In this document: positions 56,883 to 64,000 of the stretch, one piece after another | How the letters are laid out: every line of letters begins with the position of its first letter | How positions within the stretch are numbered: the first letter of the stretch is position 1 | From: CAYVUM01 sp964619055 | GTDB taxonomy: Bacteria > Pseudomonadota > Alphaproteobacteria > Rhodospirillales > Defluviicoccaceae | Length of the DNA stretch: 64,000 nt | Direction of reading: 5' to 3' | Assembly: GCA_964619055.1 (NCBI GenBank) | Contig: CAZUDB010000001.1 | Location: 1 to 64,000 of the forward strand | Made by a program: the position numbers and the translations under genes | The notes under the pieces: model-generated | Database searches by the model: none | Told to the model about the DNA's origin: nothing | The model's input: only the letters and a program-made list of their open reading frames with translations

Positions 56883-58955
56883 CTACGCCAGGTAAATCCG
56901 CTCCAAAGCGCTTTTCGACACATTGCCGGCCGCATCCTCCGCTTCAATGTAATAGCGTAGGTCCCCTGCCCCCACCGGCAGCGCAGCCGTAAGGTAGTTT
57001 GCTGAGCGCATGGCGCCTGTTTCGCTCGGATAGGGGCCGTGGTCGGTCATAGCCACGCGGTTTTCGCCGTTGGCCATGCGCAGGATCAGCTCAACGCGTT
57101 TCAAACCAGCCACGTCATGCACGAAACTGTGGACGGTCCCCTCCCGCGGCGCCTCGCGCAGGCATCCCTGCCCCCAGGCCTGGCCCCCGGGGTTCTCCGG
57201 CGTCACCCACGGTGCGAAGATTGTTGGCCCCGTTCGATCGGCCTTGCGTTTTCCGCGTCCCTTTGTCAGCGCCTCCACGGCCGTGCCAATCCGGCTGAGA
57301 CCCAGGTTAGCGGCGTTTGTGACCTGTTGGTCCCAGATGTGCTGGCCGGTCCAATACCAATAGCAACTGGTTTCGGCGTTTAGCATCAAGCGAAACACAA
57401 ACGGCAGCTCGGAGTGGTTGGGATCGGCATCCTCCAACGTATGCACCGCGTTTTGGAACGCCGTCAGCACCGCCCAAGAGTTCAAATCCGGCGAGTACGG
57501 CTGATCATAGCGGCTGAACCACTTCATGAACTGGGGATCACCGTTGTCCGCGCCCGACCATGAACCGGGCTCGATATGCACCGCGTCGGCCGGATCGGGC
57601 GGAAACCGCTCCAGATAGTCTCGCACCGAGGTGAGTTCGAAGCGGGGATCCTCATGCAGCCACTGGATCATACTGGCCGTGTTGTGGTTGTAGTAGCTCT
57701 CCGCCCCGCCGCCATGATTGTCACCGTCGGAGTGCAGAATGAAAAACGGCGGGTGCTTGGGATCGAAGCTGCCGGTGGCGACGATCTGGTCATAGACTTG
57801 GCCCAGCACGTCCGGATACTGGAGTGCGCCGAAGCCGCCACGGGCATCCTCGTTGCCGATATAGCGCTCAGCCGGCACGGCAATGATCTTGTGGACGTTC
57901 CCGTCGGAATCCTCATAGGCAACATACTCGGGCCGCAGTAGACCGGGAGAAATCTTGGACCCCGCCCAAACGTTGTGAAGTTGCAACCAGTCGTCCATGG
58001 GCGGATTGGTCTGCTCGGCCGGGTTGGGCGGCAGCATGCCCTCGTTGATGCCGGCATAGGGGTACTGCTCGCAAGTGCGATACCGGTGGATCGAATCGTA
58101 GATTACGGCCTCGACGCCCGCCTCCAACAACGCCGGTATCATGCGAACGTGAAAAGCAGTTTCCGGCGGGAACATCACGGGCGAGGCCGGAACACCGAAA
58201 GTGTTCGCGATGATGTCGCGATGCCAAGCGATGTGCTTGACGATATTGCGGGATGGAATCAGCGCCATCAAGGGATGGAAAAAACCGAACGCGGTAAAGT
58301 CACAGCGGGGATGGCCGAGCGTGGTTTTGAGATCGGCAAGCTCGAGCAACTCATTTGACCAGCCGCCGAAGCGGCCGCCGCAAAGCCCGTGCCGGGCGCA
58401 CCGGTCCAACTGCTCAATCAGCGTACCGCTCCAGCTCGTCGAAAGCCCGCCATGAGGCAACCCGCCATGGGCATACTGTTTGACGGCCGTCGGCACAAAG
58501 CTGGTATAGTTGCCACCGCGGGAGCCAAAGATGTCGTCCTTTTCACCGTCCCAAAACTCCATATCCGTACTGTTGTAATAGGGCTGGTGCATATGCTTGT
58601 GGATGCCGAAATAAAGCTTTACATTCCCTTCCGCTCTCGAAGCCTTGGCCTGAGCCGGCTTTGGCCTGGGACGTCGGAGCACGGGCTTTTCATCGGTCCA
58701 CTGACCGCCAGCCGAATACCAACCGTCGCGGTCGCGCCACAGGTCGGGGGTCTGCTGACCACTGCCGTCGTGGAAAACCATATTCGCGGACGCCGCCCCC
58801 TCCAAACGAAAGACAAACCATTCGTCGTCCTCAGGAGTCAGGGGCACACCCGGCCATGTGGTTTGCGGTCCGGTTGGGCTTGCGTTCCACACGTGGATGT
58901 GGACTGTGGATGACCAATTGACGGGTTTTTGGAAGTGAACGACAAGATTGGGCAT
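56883..58955 (-). CDS. GH57-family glycoside hydrolase with starch-binding module
   Basis: The product is 690 aa with no signal peptide, so probably cytosolic. Residues 1-85 look like a CBM26-type starch-binding module (HIHVWNASPTGPQTTWPG, MVFHDGSGQQTPDLW). The catalytic domain has the GH57 HxHQP motif (HMHQPYY, 121-127), FPPETAFH around Glu265, and HSDGDNHGGGAESYYNH. A C-terminal domain (about 600-690) is beta-rich (YYIEAEDAAGNVSKS). GH57 enzymes act on alpha-1,4 or 1,6 glucans. It is divergent from the GH13 gene, pointing to intracellular glycogen metabolism. Confidence 0.85.
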   Translation of the reverse strand: MPNLVVHFQKPVNWSSTVHIHVWNASPTGPQTTWPGVPLTPEDDEWFVFRLEGAASANMVFHDGSGQQTPDLWRDRDGWYSAGGQWTDEKPVLRRPRPKPAQAKASRAEGNVKLYFGIHKHMHQPYYNSTDMEFWDGEKDDIFGSRGGNYTSFVPTAVKQYAHGGLPHGGLSTSWSGTLIEQLDRCARHGLCGGRFGGWSNELLELADLKTTLGHPRCDFTAFGFFHPLMALIPSRNIVKHIAWHRDIIANTFGVPASPVMFPPETAFHVRMIPALLEAGVEAVIYDSIHRYRTCEQYPYAGINEGMLPPNPAEQTNPPMDDWLQLHNVWAGSKISPGLLRPEYVAYEDSDGNVHKIIAVPAERYIGNEDARGGFGALQYPDVLGQVYDQIVATGSFDPKHPPFFILHSDGDNHGGGAESYYNHNTASMIQWLHEDPRFELTSVRDYLERFPPDPADAVHIEPGSWSGADNGDPQFMKWFSRYDQPYSPDLNSWAVLTAFQNAVHTLEDADPNHSELPFVFRLMLNAETSCYWYWTGQHIWDQQVTNAANLGLSRIGTAVEALTKGRGKRKADRTGPTIFAPWVTPENPGGQAWGQGCLREAPREGTVHSFVHDVAGLKRVELILRMANGENRVAMTDHGPYPSETGAMRSANYLTAALPVGAGDLRYYIEAEDAAGNVSKSALERIYLA

Positions 58956-59112
58956 GGTTGGCGTCTTTGCAGTCGGTCGTTAAAAGACGGGACAGCGGCG
59001 TAGCATCACGGCCGTCGGCAAGCCTTGCGTGTGGGCCAGGCGCCGGTGGTCGGTCAAGCACAATCGGGCGCGTTCCGCCACCGGACCCGATCGAAGCCGG
59101 AACGAACAAGAG

Positions 59113-60621
59113 ATGATTGCCCCAAGTCCCACCTACCCACGCCTCTATCAGATCAACACGCGGGTCTGGCTTAAAGCCCTCAGCGCCGCTCACGGTATGT
59201 CGATGACCCTGGCCGACGTTCCGGACGAGGCGCTTGACCAGATCGCCGAGCGCGGGTTCGACTGGGTTTGGCTGCTGTCCGTTTGGCGGACGGGTGAAGC
59301 GGGTCGCGCAGTCTCGCGCCAAAATCCGGAGTGGCGCGCCGAGTTCGAGGCGACGCTGCCGGACCTGCAAGAGGCCGACATCTGCGGCTCCGGCTTTGCC
59401 ATCGCCGGCTACACAGTCGCAGACGGTCTTGGCGGGCCACAAGCGCTTGCCCAGATTCGCAGTCGACTGGCCGCCCGCGGCCTTCGCCTGATGCTAGATT
59501 TCGTTCCCAATCATACCGGCCTAGATCATCCTTGGGTAGAAACGCACTCGGATTTCTACATTTCCGGGACCGATGACGACCTCACCCATCAACCGCAGAA
59601 CTGGATTCGGCGCGAAACATCCGTCGGAACGCGCGTGCTGGCCTATGGCCGTGATCCGTATTTTTCCGGCTGGCCCGACACACTGCAGCTCAACTATGCC
59701 AATCCGAACCTGCGCACCGCCCAGGTCGATGAACTACTCGCCATCGCCGAGCAATGCGATGGCGTGCGCTGTGACATGGCTATGCTTGTGCTGCCGTCAG
59801 TGTTCGAAGCAACGTGGGGAGCTAAGCTCGACGGCGGGCGCCCAGAGCCCTTCTGGCCGGAGGCGATTGAGACCGTGCGTGCTGAGCATCCGGGCTTCGT
59901 CTTCATGGCCGAAGTGTATTGGGACCTCGAGTGGGAGCTTCAGCAGCAAGGCTTCGACTACTGCTACGATAAGCGGCTCTACGATCGTCTTCACAACGGC
60001 GCGGCCAGGCCGGTGCGCGATCACCTGCTTGGCTCCCTGGAGTTCCAATCGCGCCTGGCCAGGTTCCTCGAAAACCACGACGAGCCGCGAGCGGCCACGA
60101 CGTTCTCCGACGTAGCACGCCACCGTGCCGCCGCCGCCATAACATTTCTGACGCCGGGCTTGCGATTGTTCCACCAGGGTCAATTCCAAGGGTGGCGGAC
60201 CCGAATCTCTCCCCACCTGTGCCGCGGGCCGAACGAGCAAACGGATGACGCCGTCGCCGCTCTTTACGACGAGCTTTTGATATTGCTTAAAGACGATATG
60301 GTGCTGAATGGTGATTGGTGGCGGCTGGAACCGGAGCCAGTCGGCGACAGCAACCAGAGCTTCGACCAGTTCGTCGCGTTCGCTTGGCAAGGCCGCCTCG
60401 ATCAGCGGTTGCTGATTGTTGTCAACTACAACGATAACTGGGGTCAATGTCGGATCTCACTGCCGTTTACAGACCTCCGAGGCCGCCAGCTCACGCTCAC
60501 CGACCAAATGACGGGAAAGAGCTACGCCCGCGACGGCGACGAGCTGGTCACACCCGGGCTCTACGTCGACCATGGCCCCTGGCAAGTAGCGGCATTCGTA
60601 TTGGGTGACCTGACGGACTAA
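59113..60621 (+). CDS. GH13-family alpha-amylase-type hydrolase
   Basis: The product is 502 aa. The GH13 TIM-barrel motifs are DFVPNHTG (129-136), GVRCDMAML (nucleophile Asp221), FMAEVYWD (acid/base Glu267) and FLENHDEPR (Asp323). Domain C follows with beta-strand sequence to the end. No signal peptide is present. The start at 59113 is chosen over the open extension to 59029 because the extension is Arg-rich and unlike the family. It acts on alpha-glucans or related sugars; the subfamily cannot be decided. It is divergent from the GH57 gene and downstream of nothing else. Confidence 0.88.
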   Translation: MIAPSPTYPRLYQINTRVWLKALSAAHGMSMTLADVPDEALDQIAERGFDWVWLLSVWRTGEAGRAVSRQNPEWRAEFEATLPDLQEADICGSGFAIAGYTVADGLGGPQALAQIRSRLAARGLRLMLDFVPNHTGLDHPWVETHSDFYISGTDDDLTHQPQNWIRRETSVGTRVLAYGRDPYFSGWPDTLQLNYANPNLRTAQVDELLAIAEQCDGVRCDMAMLVLPSVFEATWGAKLDGGRPEPFWPEAIETVRAEHPGFVFMAEVYWDLEWELQQQGFDYCYDKRLYDRLHNGAARPVRDHLLGSLEFQSRLARFLENHDEPRAATTFSDVARHRAAAAITFLTPGLRLFHQGQFQGWRTRISPHLCRGPNEQTDDAVAALYDELLILLKDDMVLNGDWWRLEPEPVGDSNQSFDQFVAFAWQGRLDQRLLIVVNYNDNWGQCRISLPFTDLRGRQLTLTDQMTGKSYARDGDELVTPGLYVDHGPWQVAAFVLGDLTD

Positions 60622-60661
60622 GTTTGCTGCTAGAGTCGACCTGCCGAGCGTTTCTGAGGCG

Positions 60662-60916
60662 TTATGATTCCGTAGGTAAATACAAGACCACGGCCAAGGT
60701 GCCGATCCCCAGTGCGGCGATCATCGCAGGCATGGCGATCCCGAACAAAAACACTCTCAACGTGAACTGGACAGCGCCTGCCCCGGCCTCGAGATCGAGG
60801 GCCATGGACGGCAGCAGCGGCAGGTACATAACATCCGTGGACAGCGGCCCAAGGGCGACCAGGAGCAGGCTGACGATCGGGCTTTCCGGGATGCGGACGC
60901 TGTTTTGGCCGCCCAT
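60662..60916 (-). pseudogene. Internally deleted Bcr/CflA-type MFS transporter relic
   Basis: An 84-codon frame starts with LLLVALGPLSTDVMYLPLLP and FTLRVFLFGIA, matching the first two membrane helices of Bcr/CflA drug exporters (~400 aa), then jumps to AMIAALGIGTLAVVLYLP, which resembles the last helix. The ten helices between are missing, so a large in-frame deletion is the simplest reading. It lies 21 bases beyond the stop of the deacetylase gene. Alternatively it could be expressed as a short membrane peptide. Confidence 0.6.
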
Positions 60917-60937
60917 TACGGGGCGGGGCGCTGGTGC

Positions 60938-62032
60938 TCACGCCGGGCGTTTGTCAGAGGAGCCGCTAAACAGCGCGTATAGCTCCAGCGGGGTCGCGGG
61001 CTTGCCGCCGATTTCGGTCGTGAACCAGGTCGCGTAGCGATCCAGGGAGTCGAGGAACGACCGGACGTCCGCTTCGTTCCGAACATAGGGTGTGTGGCCG
61101 GGCGCCAGCGACGGGCTGTGGTAGGTGAGCATGAAAACTCGCGAGCCTTGGGCAAGGAGCGCCCTGGTCAAACGACAATGGGCGGCCACGTCAACACCCT
61201 CGGGGCTGAGTCGAATGCGCTCCATCATGCGCGTTCGGGCCAAAATGCTCTTGATGCGCAGCGCACGTCCGAGCGGGTTGTCTAACCGCGGAAACAACCA
61301 CGCCCCGTGCCCAGCGAGGCACCCGGCAAAGCCCGTAGACAAAGGGATTTCTAGGAGCGGCACGGTCCCCGGTCCCACGTCGATCCAATAGGGCGTGTCG
61401 CTTAGATCAGTAAAATCCGGGCCACCGTCCTCCGCAAAGGAGGTCCGCGGTACGACGCTCATATCAATGCAATAACCAAGTTCCGCCAACAGCTGTGGGG
61501 TCGCTCGGCCCACGCCATAGCGACCCGCCTTGTAGATTACAGGTTGGCTCCCGAAGTTTCGCGCGATCAAATCGGTTAGGCGCTGGAGTTTCGCCCGTTC
61601 CAGAGCCTCGGGTAGATTGCCCGGATAAGAATTTACAGGATTGACGACCTCTTCATCGGGCGGGTTAACCCACGGATGAAGGTGCGTTCCGATCAGGCAG
61701 GTGTCAGCGTCGAGATGGCGCTTCAGCACCGCGACAGCGCTGTCATCACTGGCAACGGGCCAGTCAACGACGTACGTCGGAACGATATTGTGGCGGCCAA
61801 ACACCTCCTGCGCGCGGTCCTGGGCGGCGATGGACGTGACGGCTCGATTGTTACGGGACAACGGTGCTGCCCAGTCGAACTCCTCCTCCGTGTCGATCAC
61901 GACCAGGAGACGCGGAACGTCGCCGAGCCGATCCAAGTCGACAAAAGCACCCGTTCGAGGCCTGGCAAAGCGCATGCCGCGTGTGCTGCAAACAGGTTCG
62001 GGTTGGCACGGCAGCGTGACGGTATCCAGCAT
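60938..62032 (-). CDS. Polysaccharide deacetylase-like protein (WalW-type)
   Basis: The product is about 364 aa. The NodB-like core is visible: LLVVIDTEEEFDWAAPLS (metal-binding Asp pair region), FGRHNIVPTYVVDWPVA, IGTHLHPWVNPP, IYKAGRYGVGR and MLTYHSPSLAPGHTPYV. This type is often found in exosortase/exopolysaccharide loci. It probably modifies a cell-surface glycan; no signal peptide is clear. Starts at 62086 (GTG), 62032 (ATG) and 61975 (ATG) are all possible. It is divergent from the XrtA-associated ATPase across a 676-base gap. Confidence 0.8.
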   Translation of the reverse strand: MLDTVTLPCQPEPVCSTRGMRFARPRTGAFVDLDRLGDVPRLLVVIDTEEEFDWAAPLSRNNRAVTSIAAQDRAQEVFGRHNIVPTYVVDWPVASDDSAVAVLKRHLDADTCLIGTHLHPWVNPPDEEVVNPVNSYPGNLPEALERAKLQRLTDLIARNFGSQPVIYKAGRYGVGRATPQLLAELGYCIDMSVVPRTSFAEDGGPDFTDLSDTPYWIDVGPGTVPLLEIPLSTGFAGCLAGHGAWLFPRLDNPLGRALRIKSILARTRMMERIRLSPEGVDVAAHCRLTRALLAQGSRVFMLTYHSPSLAPGHTPYVRNEADVRSFLDSLDRYATWFTTEIGGKPATPLELYALFSGSSDKRPA

Positions 62033-62086
62033 TGGCTTGGTGTGCTCGTCGACCTGCGTTGGCGTACGGTATGATGGGCGGCGCAC

Positions 62087-62708
62087 AACCTTCGACAGGC
62101 TACGCGATATGTCCCGTTGATTGACGGTCGTGTCAAGCCCGATCCAACCGCGCGAAATATTCGCACCTTTCTCACAACTTATGCTATTGTTTCCGCTGAA
62201 GTCGGCTGCTTCGCACCATGACCGCAGGACGAGGCCGAGCTAAAAACCGGTTGAGGACTTGCTGTGACGTCACAAAAAGTTTGGTCGCAACGCCGAAGGT
62301 GCATGCGTAGAGTTCGATGCGGTTTGCAGTGGCTGATCTGGGGTCAGGGGAGATCCAGACCTGTTAGGGTGCCGTGGGTGCCGGCGAGCTGGGTCGGGAA
62401 CGTCCCTCTGGCCACTCATCTGGAATGTTCCACGCGATGCCTTTGGACCAACACACAAGACCTAACGGATTGTTAATGTGGGGCTGCGACGATCGGGACC
62501 GTGCCAGTGCCGGCGTGCAGTGCTATTGTCCGGATCGCTGTCGGGCCCGGCGGCTTAACGCCAACGTCACGCCCAAGGCGGCAAGGCGAGTGCAGGGAGC
62601 CACGAGCAAGGCCGCCAACGTGTTGCAGGTGTTCTCGAGTGCGCCGTTGCCTTCGTGGCATCACTCCACCGCAACCGGTAACGAAGACTGAACGGAGTAT
62701 TATAGGGG
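62087..62708. other. Gap at the head of the exopolysaccharide locus, 622 bases
   Basis: Upstream region shared by the deacetylase (minus) and the XrtA-associated ATPase (plus). No gene with family features was found; short frames such as the one at 62264-62476 are Arg/Trp-rich and unsupported. I looked for RpoN -24/-12 elements, common in such loci, and found no good match. Confidence 0.45.
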
Positions 62709-63776
62709 ATGTACACCGACTTTTACCGGCTCGCAGGCTTCCCCTTTCAGTTGACGCCCGATCACCGGTTTTTCTTCGGCAGCCGTCCGCACCGTAAGGC
62801 CATTGCCTATTTGACCTATGGCTTGAGTAAAGGTGAGGGGTTCATTGTGGTGACGGGTGAAGTAGGTGCCGGCAAAACCACAATGATCGACTATCTGATG
62901 ACGACACTTGTGGGCAAGAATATCGTCACGGCCCGCATCGTCACCACCCAAATTCTCGCCGACGACTTGATTCGTCTGGTCGCCACCGGCTTTGGGCTCG
63001 ACGCGTCGGCGACAAACAAGGCCACGCTGCTGACGGAAATCGATCGCTTTCTGGTCGCCAACTACGACTCAGGCAACCGCGCCCTGCTGATCATCGATGA
63101 AGTCCAGAGCTTGAGCAGCCCCGCGCTGGAAGAGTTGCGGATGCTCTCCAACTTCGGAATGGGCGCCAAGCCGGTGCTCCAAATCTGCCTCGTGGGCCAA
63201 CCGGAGTTTCGCCGAACGCTGGCGAGCGAGCAGCTAGAGCAGTTGCGTCAGCGCATCATCGCGTCGCACCATCTGTTCGCCCTCGATCCCGAAGAAACGC
63301 GCGGCTACATCGAACATCGCCTGCGCTGTGTCGGTTGGGCCAACGACCCACACATCGACGACAACGCGTTCGCTCTGATCTACGAAGAAACGAAAGGCAT
63401 TCCCCGTCGTATCAATAACTTATGCGATCGCCTGATGCTGTTCGGCTATCTTGAGGAAAAACATGTCCTGCTGGCCGACGACGTGGCCGAGGTCGTGGCC
63501 GACCTTCACAGCGAATTGATCGGCAGCACGATCGAAGCGGACGATATCACACCTGTCATGTCGCCGGCCCCAACAGCCAGCGCAGAGGGCTCACCGAAGC
63601 TATCATCTCCCACAAATGGGAATGGTGAGGACGTGGATGCTCTTCACGCCCGCCTAACGGAGTTAGAGACCCTGTTGGCATCGGCCGTGGCCATCAATCG
63701 GCCCCAGTCGCGGGCGGATGTTTCAGCGACGTCGGCGGATGCAAGCGCCAAAACCTCCTCACGCCTTGGCGATTAA
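62709..63776 (+). CDS. XrtA/PEP-CTERM-associated ATPase (ExeA-like)
   Basis: The product is 355 aa. It starts MYTDFYRLAGFPFQLTPDH, the hallmark of this AAA+ family. Walker A is VVTGEVGAGKTTMIDYL, Walker B is RALLIIDEVQSLSS, and ALEELRMLSNFG and KGIPRRINNLCDRLML follow. The last ~80 residues are low-complexity and Ser/Ala-rich. It belongs to the exosortase A (XrtA) exopolysaccharide/PEP-CTERM gene set, probably acting in polymer assembly control. The start has AGTATTATAGGGG upstream. The next gene begins 21 bases later. Confidence 0.92.
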   Translation: MYTDFYRLAGFPFQLTPDHRFFFGSRPHRKAIAYLTYGLSKGEGFIVVTGEVGAGKTTMIDYLMTTLVGKNIVTARIVTTQILADDLIRLVATGFGLDASATNKATLLTEIDRFLVANYDSGNRALLIIDEVQSLSSPALEELRMLSNFGMGAKPVLQICLVGQPEFRRTLASEQLEQLRQRIIASHHLFALDPEETRGYIEHRLRCVGWANDPHIDDNAFALIYEETKGIPRRINNLCDRLMLFGYLEEKHVLLADDVAEVVADLHSELIGSTIEADDITPVMSPAPTASAEGSPKLSSPTNGNGEDVDALHARLTELETLLASAVAINRPQSRADVSATSADASAKTSSRLGD

Positions 63777-63797
63777 CGAAAGCGAGCGGCTTTGTCC

Positions 63798-64000
63798 ATG
63801 ACAACAGCATCCACGTTGGCGGCGGGCAACCGCCCCTCAACGACCCGGAACGACGCCGGGCAAGCTGAGGGACCTCGGCCCACGCAGGCCGCACCCTGGG
63901 ACGGCAACACGGCCGAAACTCCAACCGTAGGCTCGGACATCCTTAACGCAATGACAGTAGACGTTGAGGATTACTTTCAGGTCTCTGCCCTCTCCGGCCG
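63798..64000 (+). CDS. XrtA-type polysaccharide deacetylase, N-terminal part (partial)
   Basis: The first 67 codons are present before the window ends. A Ser/Thr/Pro/Ala-rich leader of ~50 residues is followed by ILNAMTVDVEDYFQVSAL, the opening of the XrtA-associated deacetylase family (NodB fold; first metal Asp in VDVEDYF). Order ATPase-deacetylase is as expected in XrtA loci. The activity, modification of a secreted polysaccharide, is inferred from family and position. Confidence 0.88.
   Translation, partial: MTTASTLAAGNRPSTTRNDAGQAEGPRPTQAAPWDGNTAETPTVGSDILNAMTVDVEDYFQVSALSG

Overview
The window is high-GC, densely coded bacterial DNA that reads as a chromosome of an alphaproteobacterium, most likely from the Rhodospirillales or a relative. 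This is inferred from gene content and order: acnA followed by a DUF1223 gene; an SUV3-like helicase, S4-domain protein, 7Fe ferredoxin and CarD in series; an aerobic-type cobalamin operon with cobN and cobW; metH split into two genes beside metF; PhaR; and a PEP-CTERM/exosortase-type exopolysaccharide locus at the right edge. No rRNA, tRNA, CRISPR array, insertion sequence or prophage was seen. A 100-N assembly gap lies at 15815-15914.

Layout. 1-11.9 kb is mostly housekeeping: the end of aconitase, a DUF1223 protein, htpG, pcm, the helicase, an Hsp15-like protein, a TerB-like protein, fdxA, carD, a degenerate PPP-type phosphatase and a MoCo-carrier/YpsA-like protein. 11.9-14.2 kb holds the most interesting locus: two tandem paralogous Cys-ladder peptides (12141-12452 and 12490-12807) followed by a radical SAM/SPASM enzyme (12951-14213), preceded by a promoter embedded in two inverted repeats whose centres are exactly 30 bp apart. 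It looks like an undescribed or little-described RiPP system. 14.2-16.7 kb carries a GFA-family protein, a DUF1772 membrane protein and a gapped membrane/pentapeptide-repeat protein.

16.8-27.9 kb is cobalamin biosynthesis: cobT on the minus strand, then cobS-cobC-cobU-cobW-cobN-cobO-(SYLF lipoprotein)-cobQ on the plus strand, largely translationally coupled. 27.9-35.4 kb, on the minus strand, has aqpZ with a decayed second aquaporin copy beside it, a CNT nucleoside transporter, and the coupled metF-metH(N)-metH(C) set, a consumer of the cobalamin made next door. 35.4-45.5 kb has mlaA and mlaC, a cold-shock gene, pepA and holC, then mannose-1-phosphate guanylyltransferase, cysNC, cysD and a 3-hydroxyacyl-CoA dehydrogenase with a clear terminator. 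46-47.6 kb has phaR with a TGC-rich candidate autoregulatory site, and an XRE regulator.

47.7-54.4 kb is a minus-strand queuosine operon (queA-tgt-...-queG). It is interrupted by an unusual membrane-anchored P-loop/TPR protein that overlaps queG by CTGA, and it ends in an FGE-fold protein lacking the catalytic cysteines. 54.8-60.6 kb is a glycan/glycolysis island: two PfkB sugar kinases (one without its catalytic Asp), a GH57 amylase with a starch-binding module, and a GH13 amylase. 60.6-64 kb has a deleted MFS-transporter relic, a polysaccharide deacetylase, the XrtA-associated ATPase and the start of an XrtA-type deacetylase.
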